Below, in pieces: positions 16,818 to 24,860 of a stretch of 47,061 bases of DNA; within the stretch, counting starts at the first letter, position 1; every line of letters begins with the position of its first letter. Under the pieces are notes generated by a model that saw only the letters and a program-made list of their open reading frames with translations, searched no databases and was not told the origin of the DNA. This stretch comes from TMED-70 sp036164085 (GTDB taxonomy: Bacteria > Chloroflexota > Dehalococcoidia > Lucifugimonadales > Lucifugimonadaceae): positions 1-47,061 of the forward strand of contig JAYZJV010000058.1 of NCBI GenBank assembly GCA_036164085.1. The letters are read 5' to 3'. The position numbers and the translations under genes are program-made.

Positions 16818-17849
16818 ATGAAATATAGAAAATTGGGGAATTCAGGAATCTTAGTGTCAGAAATAGGACTCGGAACAAATAACTTTGGTAGAAGATTAGA
16901 TTATTCTGAATCTGAACAAGTAATAAATCATGCCCTCCAATCTGGAATCAACTTACTAGACACAGCCGACATGTATAGTAATGGCTTATCAGAAGAATAT
17001 ATTGGTAAAGCTATAAATAAAAAAAGAGATCAAGTAGTACTTGCAACTAAGGGTGGAATGAATCCAATGCCCTCCCCATCTGATACAAAAGTTGCTCAAA
17101 GGGTAAATGAAGGGCCTAATAAATCAGGACTATCATCTGTTCATATAAAAAGATCTGTTGAAGAAAGTCTAAACAGATTAGATACAGATTATATAGACCT
17201 TTATCAAACGCATATTTTTGATCCATATACAAATCAAGAAGAAACCTTGAGAGCACTAGACGATTTAGTTTCAGAGGGAAAAATAAGGTATATTGGCTGT
17301 TCAAACTATATGGCATGGGAATTAATTGAAGGGATTCAAATTTCAAAGAAATACGGATGGTCAGAGTTTATGACCATTCAACCTGAATTTTCAATGTTTG
17401 AAAGGGAGCCTGAATCTGAATTAATTTATGCATGTGAAAAATATAACATAGGAATCTTGCCATATTTCCCATTAGCTTCTGGTTTCTTAACAGGCAAATA
17501 TAAAAGAGACTCAATTCCTGAAGGAGGCAGGTTATCTTCAGGGAACCATTCGGCTTGGAGTGAAAAATGGCTGAATGAAGAAAACTTCACAATAATTGAA
17601 AATCTAGAAAAATGGGCATCTAGTAAAGGAATTACAATGGTTCAGCTAGCTTTCTCTTGGTTATTATCCAAAAGCTCTGTCTCTTCTGTTATTGCAGGGG
17701 CGACAAGTAAAGAACAAATAGACTCTAACGTTACAGGTTCAGGTATAGAAATTACAAATACAGAATTAGAAAAAATAAATAGTATTTTACCGCCTAGAAA
17801 CGAAGTTGGAATAGGTAATCTGCCTCGAAGAATACAGAATACGCCTTAG
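16818..17849 (+). CDS. Aldo/keto reductase (oxidoreductase of the YghZ/Kv-beta type)
   Basis: 343 aa. Tetrad candidates are Asp/Tyr in NLLDTADMYSNG, Lys in VVLATKGG and His in LYQTHIFD. YFPLASGFLTGKY and AGATSKEQI complete the NADP-binding segments. AGGTG is placed before the ATG. The start LGNSGILVSEIGLGTNNFG is typical of the potassium-channel-beta-like AKR group. The 3' end overlaps the convergent aminotransferase by four bases. Substrate unknown; the neighbours suggest carbonyl or sugar-acid metabolism. Confidence 0.87.
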   Translation: MKYRKLGNSGILVSEIGLGTNNFGRRLDYSESEQVINHALQSGINLLDTADMYSNGLSEEYIGKAINKKRDQVVLATKGGMNPMPSPSDTKVAQRVNEGPNKSGLSSVHIKRSVEESLNRLDTDYIDLYQTHIFDPYTNQEETLRALDDLVSEGKIRYIGCSNYMAWELIEGIQISKKYGWSEFMTIQPEFSMFEREPESELIYACEKYNIGILPYFPLASGFLTGKYKRDSIPEGGRLSSGNHSAWSEKWLNEENFTIIENLEKWASSKGITMVQLAFSWLLSKSSVSSVIAGATSKEQIDSNVTGSGIEITNTELEKINSILPPRNEVGIGNLPRRIQNTP

Positions 17850-19009
17850 TTTTTTTCTAAATAATTCATAGCAGCCAAAATTCCACCTGACTCATGATCT
17901 ATTTCAGCAAGCGACAATCCCATTTCAACAGCTGAAAGTGTTCCTAAAAGCATAGGATCATTAAAATCTCCAAGATGGCCAATTCTAATGATTTTTCCAG
18001 ACCATCTTCCAAGTCCTGTTCCTAAAGATGTATTAAATTTATCTAAGATTATTTTTCTTAAATTATCAGCATTTACGTTATCTCTAAAAAGTAAACTAGT
18101 TAATGAATTAGAATGTTCATCATTATTGATAGGCAATAATTCTATGCCCCATGAGTTTACTGCTTCTCTTGTAGCCTTTGCATGTCTCTCATGTCTTTTG
18201 AAAATATTTTCTAAGCCCTCTTCTTCCATTAACCTGAGTGCCTCTTCCAGTCCAAAAAGAATATTAGTTGAAGGGGTATATGGGAAAAATCCATTTATAT
18301 TGGTTTTAACCATTTCTCCCCAATCCCAATATGATCTTTTATAATCATTTTTTAAGGAAACATCTAATGCCTTTTGACTAATAAAATTAAAAGCTATACC
18401 AGGAGGCAACATTAACCCTTTTTGAGAACCAGCTACCGTAACATCTACCATCCAATCATCATGACAATAATCAATAGATCCCAATGAAGAGATTGTATCA
18501 ACCATAATAATAGCAGGGTGATCAATAGATTTTATTTCTTTTATAGAGGCTGGGATCTTACTCGTTACTCCTGTAGATGTTTCATTATGAACCATACAAA
18601 CAGCCTTTATTTCATGGTTTTTGTCACTCTTTAAAATTTCAATAACTTTATTTGAATCAACACCTGTTCTCCAATCGCTTTCTAAATATATGACTTCAAA
18701 ACCAAGTTTTTCTGCCATATTTTTCCATAAAGTAGAGAAATGACCAGTATCATACATTAATATTTTATCTTTATCCGACAATATATTTACTAATGCAGCC
18801 TCCCAAGCTCCAGTCCCTGAAGAAGGAAAGATGATTGGAATTGATTTTTCCCCTTTTACAACTTTTTTTACTCCTTCAATTATGCCTAAAGTCATTTCTG
18901 AAAATTCAGGGCCTCTATGATCTATAGTTGGATTACTTATAGCCCTCAAAACACTGTCTGGCACGTTAGTAGGACCTGGAATCTGTAAAAAATGCTTACC
19001 TGTATGCAA
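17846..19009 (-). CDS. Class V aminotransferase, serine/alanine-glyoxylate type
   Basis: 387 aa. The N-terminus (LQIPGPTNVPDSVLRAI) and HRGPEFSEMT are hallmarks of the serine-glyoxylate/alanine-glyoxylate aminotransferase group. VDTISSLGSI and the PLP lysine in VAGSQKGLMLPPGIAF follow. It transfers an amino group to glyoxylate or a related keto acid. The start is TTG, with GGAG seven bases upstream, a convincing pair. It adds a nitrogen link to the surrounding hydroxy/keto-acid genes and is divergent from the LysE exporter. Confidence 0.87.
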   Translation of the reverse strand: MHTGKHFLQIPGPTNVPDSVLRAISNPTIDHRGPEFSEMTLGIIEGVKKVVKGEKSIPIIFPSSGTGAWEAALVNILSDKDKILMYDTGHFSTLWKNMAEKLGFEVIYLESDWRTGVDSNKVIEILKSDKNHEIKAVCMVHNETSTGVTSKIPASIKEIKSIDHPAIIMVDTISSLGSIDYCHDDWMVDVTVAGSQKGLMLPPGIAFNFISQKALDVSLKNDYKRSYWDWGEMVKTNINGFFPYTPSTNILFGLEEALRLMEEEGLENIFKRHERHAKATREAVNSWGIELLPINNDEHSNSLTSLLFRDNVNADNLRKIILDKFNTSLGTGLGRWSGKIIRIGHLGDFNDPMLLGTLSAVEMGLSLAEIDHESGGILAAMNYLEKN

Positions 19010-19105
19010 TATTTTTCTCCTAAATGATTTCTTCGATACTGAATATTATATATATCTGAAAAATAATATATTATATGAACTTAGTCGATTATAAAAAATC
19101 ACACA

Positions 19106-19717
19106 ATGACTTCAGCAATATTAATTCAAGTAATTATTACATGTTTATTGGGAGCCAGTTCTCCTGGTCCTAGTTTAGTTTTAGTTTCAAGAAATGCAAT
19201 TTCTAATGGAAAATTAAGTGGCTCCTTAACTGGATTTGGGCATGGATTAGGAATATTTATATATGCACTAATATCAATTATAGGGTTAGGAATAATTAAC
19301 AATATTAATCCGTACTTGATTGATCTAATTACAATTGGTTTAGTTTTATATATGTTATTTTTGGCAATTAAGATTTTTAAAGAGAAAAAAAGTGAAGAAG
19401 AAAAAGTAAGTAAAAAGGTTTTATTTCAAAATTTTTCTGATGGGTTTCTAATATGTTTCTTAAATCCTAAAATTGCAGTTTTTTTCTTCGCCATATTCTC
19501 TCAATTTGTAAGCAATGATCTATCTTCATTAGATAAATTTATGCTGGCAGCCATTGCTTCAATTATAGATTTTTTATGGTATACATTAGTTTCTATTTTA
19601 GTTGGCAATTCAATAGTAAGAAGTTTTTTAAATAGAGGCTTAATTTTAAACAAAATTTCTTCAACAATATTTGTGATAATTTCTGTTTTTATAATTCTAA
19701 AAATATTCATATTATAA
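19106..19717 (+). CDS. LysE/RhtB family amino-acid exporter
   Basis: 203-aa membrane protein with about six helices and the family motif GASSPGPSLVLVSRNAISNGK near residues 15-35, followed by GHGLGIFIYA. A second conserved segment is FLICFLNPKIAVFFFAIF. LysE proteins export amino acids or small metabolites. The ATG has no Shine-Dalgarno sequence. A run of TATA-like sequence precedes it and serves this gene and possibly the divergent aminotransferase. Stand-alone gene, followed by a 347-base non-coding stretch. Confidence 0.85.
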   Translation: MTSAILIQVIITCLLGASSPGPSLVLVSRNAISNGKLSGSLTGFGHGLGIFIYALISIIGLGIINNINPYLIDLITIGLVLYMLFLAIKIFKEKKSEEEKVSKKVLFQNFSDGFLICFLNPKIAVFFFAIFSQFVSNDLSSLDKFMLAAIASIIDFLWYTLVSILVGNSIVRSFLNRGLILNKISSTIFVIISVFIILKIFIL

Positions 19718-19841
19718 TTCTGGAAAACAATATTGATTTTTAAAAAAAATATAATATTATTTCTCATGTCTTAATAATTTTTTTTATAGAGTTATTGATT
19801 TGGTAAAACAAAGACAATAATCTTGTCAAGCTATCGGCGAC

Positions 19842-19964
19842 GTGGGGTTTGATGGGTTTTTTTATAAGTAAAAAAAATACTATATAAAAGAATACTAAGA
19901 CTAAAGAAGCCCACTTCTTAAAGCTGGTTGTTGCTCAGGCAGTTACTCTGGAGGTGGGTTTTTT
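19842..19964 (+). repeat. Second copy (B) of the terminator-like module, with upstream competitor strand
   Basis: Arm 19907-19917 (AAGCCCACTTC) pairs with 19951-19961 (GAGGTGGGTTT), then a U-tract. Compared with copy A at 10747-10810 the 3' arm and U-tract are identical, and the 5' arm differs at two positions that keep pairing (A-U versus G-U at both). The interior again has TTGCTCAGG (19931-19939) and ACTCTG. A 20-base block is identical in both copies (10789-10808 and 19945-19964). TACTAT/TATAAA at 19878-19888 could start a roughly 70-base RNA. GTGGG at 19842-19846 could pair with CCCAC of the 5' arm and compete with the stem. The rest of 19718-20064 shows nothing recognisable. Confidence 0.5.
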
Positions 19965-20064
19965 AATTTTTTTTTTGGAAAATAAATTTGTCTTAGACAT
20001 AGATATTGTTAAGATAAAAAAAATGATTTATCCTAACCATATCTAAAAAAACAAAAAATAAACC

Positions 20065-23000
20065 TTGGCACAAAAAAAAAATATAACTGCATATTCTATC
20101 CTCGACTTTTCACAATGCAAATATAAGTCATGGCTTGATTTTATAGATACACCAAAAAGTTATCCAAAAAATATAGATCCTTGGCTAGAAATAATAAGAA
20201 AAATAGGAATCGAACATGAAAGTTCTTATTTAGAAGATCTAAAAAAATCAAATTCTGTATATGAAATAGACGGACTGCTAGATTTTTCAGAAAAAGAAAA
20301 AAAAACGGATGAAGCCATAAAAAATGGCATAGAGATAATTTATCAACCATTTTTAAAAATTGGCAACTATACTGGATCACCTGACTTTTTAGTAAAAAAA
20401 GATAATTTATATGAACCATGGGATATTAAGTCTGCATTTAAATTAAAACCTGAAAATATTCTGCAAATTTGTCATTATTCATTCATTCTTGAAAAAAAAT
20501 ACAATATTTCTCCCAACTATGGAAAAATAATTTTAAGAGATAGAACTATAGAAAGTATAGAAATCAAAAAATTTTATGATTATTTCAAAAGCATAAATAA
20601 TAGAATTCAAAATTTTACAACTCATAAAAATGAGAAACCCTATCCAACTAAATGTAATTTGTGTAACGTGTGTGAATACAAAATTTATTGTGAAAACAAA
20701 TGGAAAAAAGATGATCATTTAAATCAAGTTGCAAATATTTCAAAAAAGCAAATTAATATATTGAAACAAAACAATATCTCAACACTTAGTGAACTATCAA
20801 ACTTAAATCATAAAACGGATATTAAAGGGATAAATAATAATTCCTTAGAATTACTAATAGATCAATCAAAATTACAAAGGGAATACATCAAAAAAAAGAA
20901 GCTAGATTATAAAGTCATTTTTGATAGAAAAAAGAGAATAAATGACCCATCCAAACAAATAGGTTTTGAAATTCTCCCTGAACCAGATGAAAGTGATTTG
21001 TTTTTTGATATTGAAGGTTACCCTATGTACTATAATTCCATAAATAAATCTTCAGGCTTAGAGTATTTGTTTGGGGTGTTCTACAAATCTTTTGGGGAAT
21101 TTTCCTTTAAAAAATTTATCGCAACAAATTATTTGGAAGAAAAAAAAGCATTTGAAGAATTAATTGACTTTCTTTATTCACACTTGAAAAAAAATAATAA
21201 CGCTCATATTTATCACTATAATTCTTATGAGGAAACAGCGTTAAAAAAGCTCTCGCAAAAACATGAAACGAAAATCTCTGAAGTAGATTTTATCCTTAGG
21301 GAGAAAAAATTAATTGACTTATACAAAGTACTAAAAGATTCAGTAATTCTATCTACAGAAAACTACAGATTAAAAACTATAGAAAAATTCTATAAATTAG
21401 ATAGAGAAGAAAATATTGCTTCAGGTCAAGATAGCCTTGTAGCTTTTGAAAAATATTTAGAATCAGGACATGAGGACATTCTACAAGAAATAATAAAATA
21501 TAATCAACAAGATTGTAAATCATTAATATATCTACAAGAATGGCTTATTAAAATAAAACCTAAAAATATAAAGTCTAGTGAAAAACATGAGCCAAAAGAA
21601 ATTTCAGAAAGTGCGATTGAACAACAAAAACAAGAAAATGAAGTTGATGCAAAAATATCTGAAATAAAGAATGAGAATGATCAAATAAGAAATATTTTAA
21701 GAGAACTAAATTTCTATAATAGAAAAGAACAAAGGTCAGATTGGTGGAATCACTTTTCAAACATAGAAAAAGACACTGAAGACTTAATAGAAGATAGTAA
21801 TTGCATAGGGGGCCTCAAAAAGATTTCAGAAATTGAAAGCGGATCTAATAAAATAATCAATATGATTTATCCAGATCAAATAACAAAAATGAAGTCTGGA
21901 GACTCAGTTTTGGATCAAAATGGCATTGATAGAATGCTAATAACAAAAATTGATTACTCTAAAAATGAAATTTCAGTTAGATTGAGAAAAGATAAATCAC
22001 CCCCATCATCACTAACCCCATCCACACCACTAAATACTAGAACCATTGATAATGCTGTGTCAGATTTTATTAAAAACTTTGAAAGTCAAAATTCATATCC
22101 TGCAATAAAGGATTTTTTAAAAAGAAAAAACTCAAGATTTAAAAGTCTCTCCGAAATGAAAAGTAATTCAATAGAATCTATTTCAAATAAAATCAAAAAT
22201 TTGAATAACTCTTATTTAGTTATTCAAGGGCCTCCCGGAACAGGCAAAACATATACCACATCAAGAATAATTGTTGATCTCATAAAAAATAAATATAAAA
22301 TTGCAATTGTTTGCCACTCTCATAAAGCAATATTAAATTTAGTTGAAGCAATAGATGAATATTCTTCAAATATAGGATTCAAATTCAAAGGAGCATACAA
22401 TCCTGGATCAAGAAAATTAGAAAATAATTTTACTAATATTGAAATTACAAATACGAGTAAAATAGACTCAAAAGACTTTGATTTGATAGCTGGTACAGCT
22501 TGGGCTTTATCAAATACTAAACATAGGGAGAATAGTGAAAAAATAAAGAATTTTGATTATATTTTTTTTGATGAAGCAGGACAAATCAGTATTTCAAAAT
22601 TAATAGCATCTTCTATGTCATCGAAAAATATAGTTATGATAGGAGATCACATGCAACTCCCTCAACCTTCTACAGGAAACACTGATGGAGAATCATCATT
22701 ATCTCCAATAGAATATCTTCTTAAAGACCAAAATACTATAAGTGATGATAAAGGAATCTTTTTGTCGACAACCTTTAGAATGCATAAACGTATATGTGAT
22801 TTTATTTCGGAAAGTTTTTATGAGAAAAGGTTAATGAGTGATATAAGTACTCAAAACCAAAGTGTTATTCTTGATAATCAAAAAGAAATAACTAATGGAA
22901 TTTATTTAATTGATCCTAAACATTCAGGTTTTTCTGTACAAAATAATATTGAGGCAGAACAAGTAAAAAATATATATCAAAAATTAATTAATAAAAACTG

Positions 23001-23382
23001 GCAAGATAGAGACAAAAAAATTCATAAGGTAACTAAAGAGGATATTCTAGTAATCAGTCCATTTAATGCACAAGTCAATCTAATTAAACAAATTATAGGA
23101 GATGAGGCAAAAGTAGGTACTATAGATAATTTTCAAGGGCAAGAAGCACCTATAGTTATTATTTCTTATGTCTCTTCAAATCCAGAAAGTATACCTAGAG
23201 GTTCAGATTTCTTTTTTGATTTTAGAAGATTAAATGTTTCATTATCTAGAGCTAAGTGTTTAGCAATAATAATTCTAAATCAAGATTTATTAGAATATCA
23301 TTGCAATACAGTTGAAGACATGGAAAGGTTGAATTATTTTTGTAAGCTGTCTTTATTTGAAAACAAATTAGCATTTAATTGA
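20065..23382 (+). CDS. TM0106-family Fe-S RecB-like nuclease / RNase H-like / superfamily 1 helicase fusion
   Basis: 1105 aa in three parts. Residues 1-215 are a PD-(D/E)xK nuclease (Asp107 in GSPDF, Asp120-Ile-Lys122) with four cysteines spaced as in Cas4/Dna2 Fe-S nucleases (Cys18, then Cys200-X2-Cys203-X5-Cys209). Residues about 310-490 look like an RNase H-fold exonuclease (Asp315/Glu317 in FFDIEGY, Asp483 in NQQDC). Residues about 690-1105 are a Dna2/UPF1-like helicase (GPPGTGKT at 722-729, DEAG at 836-839, GDHMQLPQP, TIDNFQGQE, NVSLSRAK). Probably acts in DNA or RNA end processing. The start is TTG at 20065, bounded by an in-frame stop at 20059, with no ribosome-binding site seen. Confidence 0.82.
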   Translation: MAQKKNITAYSILDFSQCKYKSWLDFIDTPKSYPKNIDPWLEIIRKIGIEHESSYLEDLKKSNSVYEIDGLLDFSEKEKKTDEAIKNGIEIIYQPFLKIGNYTGSPDFLVKKDNLYEPWDIKSAFKLKPENILQICHYSFILEKKYNISPNYGKIILRDRTIESIEIKKFYDYFKSINNRIQNFTTHKNEKPYPTKCNLCNVCEYKIYCENKWKKDDHLNQVANISKKQINILKQNNISTLSELSNLNHKTDIKGINNNSLELLIDQSKLQREYIKKKKLDYKVIFDRKKRINDPSKQIGFEILPEPDESDLFFDIEGYPMYYNSINKSSGLEYLFGVFYKSFGEFSFKKFIATNYLEEKKAFEELIDFLYSHLKKNNNAHIYHYNSYEETALKKLSQKHETKISEVDFILREKKLIDLYKVLKDSVILSTENYRLKTIEKFYKLDREENIASGQDSLVAFEKYLESGHEDILQEIIKYNQQDCKSLIYLQEWLIKIKPKNIKSSEKHEPKEISESAIEQQKQENEVDAKISEIKNENDQIRNILRELNFYNRKEQRSDWWNHFSNIEKDTEDLIEDSNCIGGLKKISEIESGSNKIINMIYPDQITKMKSGDSVLDQNGIDRMLITKIDYSKNEISVRLRKDKSPPSSLTPSTPLNTRTIDNAVSDFIKNFESQNSYPAIKDFLKRKNSRFKSLSEMKSNSIESISNKIKNLNNSYLVIQGPPGTGKTYTTSRIIVDLIKNKYKIAIVCHSHKAILNLVEAIDEYSSNIGFKFKGAYNPGSRKLENNFTNIEITNTSKIDSKDFDLIAGTAWALSNTKHRENSEKIKNFDYIFFDEAGQISISKLIASSMSSKNIVMIGDHMQLPQPSTGNTDGESSLSPIEYLLKDQNTISDDKGIFLSTTFRMHKRICDFISESFYEKRLMSDISTQNQSVILDNQKEITNGIYLIDPKHSGFSVQNNIEAEQVKNIYQKLINKNWQDRDKKIHKVTKEDILVISPFNAQVNLIKQIIGDEAKVGTIDNFQGQEAPIVIISYVSSNPESIPRGSDFFFDFRRLNVSLSRAKCLAIIILNQDLLEYHCNTVEDMERLNYFCKLSLFENKLAFN

Positions 23383-23385
23383 TTT

Positions 23386-23901
23386 TTAGAAATCCATAAT
23401 GGTGTGAATATTTATACCTAATTTTTTCAGCTTTTTATCTCCAGCTAGTTCAGGAAGATTAATAATGAAACCTGCACCTACAATATTTTTTGATTCAAAC
23501 TTTTCTACTAATTTTATCGCTGCTAAGGCTGTTCCTCCGGTTGCTAATAAATCATCAATAATCAATAAATTTTTATGCCCATCAAGAGCATCTTTGTGAA
23601 TATGCATTTCTGTTGAACCATATTCTAAATCAAATGATACATTGTAAGTTTCATAAGGAAGTTTTTCTGGTTTTCTTAAAGGAATAAATGCTGCATTTAG
23701 TTTGTAAGCTATTGCTCCTGCAAGAATAAATCCTCTTGATTCAATACTAAGAACTGCATCAATACCTTTTCCTATCCAAGGTTCTGTCATCTTATCAATC
23801 AGTTCAGAAAAAAGGTCTGGATCTTTTAATAAGGTAGTAATATCTCTATACTTAATTCCTTTAATTGGAAAATCTAAGATTGTTCTTATATGTTCTTTCA
23901 T
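23386..23901 (-). CDS. apt: Adenine phosphoribosyltransferase
   Basis: 171 aa, normal for Apt. The PRPP-binding motif LLIIDDLLATGGTA is complete. GIKYRDITTLLKDP, AVLSIESRGFI and PLRKPEKLPYET are the standard family segments. It salvages adenine to AMP with PRPP. It lies downstream of the two tRNA genes on the same strand (29 bases) and ends three bases from the convergent helicase gene. The Shine-Dalgarno sequence is weak. Confidence 0.95.
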   Translation of the reverse strand: MKEHIRTILDFPIKGIKYRDITTLLKDPDLFSELIDKMTEPWIGKGIDAVLSIESRGFILAGAIAYKLNAAFIPLRKPEKLPYETYNVSFDLEYGSTEMHIHKDALDGHKNLLIIDDLLATGGTALAAIKLVEKFESKNIVGAGFIINLPELAGDKKLKKLGINIHTIMDF

Positions 23902-23930
23902 TAGGATATTTTACCTTTAATAATCAAGGT

Positions 23931-24007
23931 TGGCACGCCCGGGAGGACTCGAACCCCCGACCCTCTGGTTCGAAGCCAGATGCTCTATCCAGCTGAGCTA
24001 CGGGCGC
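23931..24007 (-). tRNA. tRNA-Arg (anticodon TCG)
   Basis: 77-base cloverleaf read on the minus strand. The acceptor stem is GCGCCCG/CGGGCGT with one G-U pair at the end, the D-arm is GCTCAGCTGGATAGAGC, the anticodon loop is CTTCGAA (anticodon TCG, reading CGA), and the T-arm is GGGTTCGAGTCC. Discriminator G and an encoded CCA are present. Confidence 0.96.
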
Positions 24008-24011
24008 ATAA

Positions 24012-24088
24012 TGGGGTGGGCGGAGGGGATCGAACCCTCGATCTACCGGGTCACAGCCGGTCGTGTTAACCACTACACCACGCCCACC
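24012..24088 (-). tRNA. tRNA-His (anticodon GTG)
   Basis: 77-base cloverleaf on the minus strand, four bases upstream of tRNA-Arg. The acceptor stem is GTGGGCG/CGCCCAC, with the tRNA-His-specific extra G at -1 (24088) facing discriminator C. The anticodon loop is CTGTGAC, the T-arm has GGTTCGATCC, and CCA is encoded. Probably co-transcribed with tRNA-Arg, and perhaps with rraA upstream. Confidence 0.96.
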
Positions 24089-24104
24089 ATGTTGAAAATG
24101 TGTA

Positions 24105-24851
24105 TTAGTGATTACTTGGTCCTTTACCTACAGATTTTCGATACTCGTTAATTGTATCGCTAGTTGGAGGATAATATTTACCCGGAAGAACCTTTTCTTT
24201 AAGAATTTTTTCTTTAATATAGGCTTCTGCACCTTCATGATCCTCTACCCATTCTATGCATTCTTCTGCAAACCAAGATGGCACGACTACAACTCCATCG
24301 TTATCGCCCACGATAATATCGCCTGGTCTTACTAATACACCTCCACATTGAATATCTATATTTTCTTCAGCGGGTTCTGCCCAAGGCCTACCGCCATATG
24401 GAGTTCTTTCTTGAGCATAAACTATCAAATCATAATTTTCCTCATCTAAAACGTCTAAATCTCTGATAGCCCCATCTGTAACAATTCCAGCAGCATTATT
24501 CATCTTTAAAAGAAGTAATTTCACATCTCCTCCTATAGCCGCATACTTTGCTCCCATCATATCAGCAACCAAAACATCATCCTCTCCACATCTAGACATA
24601 GCTATCATTTCTGGTGATTTTTCACCAACTTTAGTTTCTGAATCAATATCTGGTCTAGGAGGTAAAAATCTTAGAGTTCTAGCTCTCGCAGCTAACCTTT
24701 TATTTGGAGTCATAGGCTTTACATTTTCCATGAATGGTAAAGGCACTCCTAAATAGTTGTGCAAGCATCCCCAAACTGTTGCAACTGGTACTTTTTTAAA
24801 TCTCTCTAATAACTCCTTATTTACCTCTATGGGTTTAAATGATCTTTTCAT
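24105..24851 (-). CDS. RraA-like / HMG aldolase-oxaloacetate decarboxylase family protein
   Basis: 248 aa. The core matches the RraA/4-hydroxy-4-methyl-2-oxoglutarate aldolase family: VPVATVWGCL, GGDVKLLLLKMNNAAGIVTDG with IRDLD (the G...R-D pattern needed for the pyruvate-aldolase activity), and GDIIVGDNDGVVVVP. The retained Arg-Asp favours a class II pyruvate aldolase or oxaloacetate decarboxylase over an RNase E regulator, and no RNase E gene is seen in this window. A strong AGAGGGAG precedes the ATG. It lies nine bases after pepA and is likely in the same transcript. Confidence 0.82.
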   Translation of the reverse strand: MKRSFKPIEVNKELLERFKKVPVATVWGCLHNYLGVPLPFMENVKPMTPNKRLAARARTLRFLPPRPDIDSETKVGEKSPEMIAMSRCGEDDVLVADMMGAKYAAIGGDVKLLLLKMNNAAGIVTDGAIRDLDVLDEENYDLIVYAQERTPYGGRPWAEPAEENIDIQCGGVLVRPGDIIVGDNDGVVVVPSWFAEECIEWVEDHEGAEAYIKEKILKEKVLPGKYYPPTSDTINEYRKSVGKGPSNH

Positions 24852-24860
24852 AACTCCCTC

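Noticed and set aside
23930..24151. Small reading frame across the two tRNA genes (MARPGGLEPPTL type)
   Set aside because: A well-known artefact of translating tRNA genes on the opposite strand.
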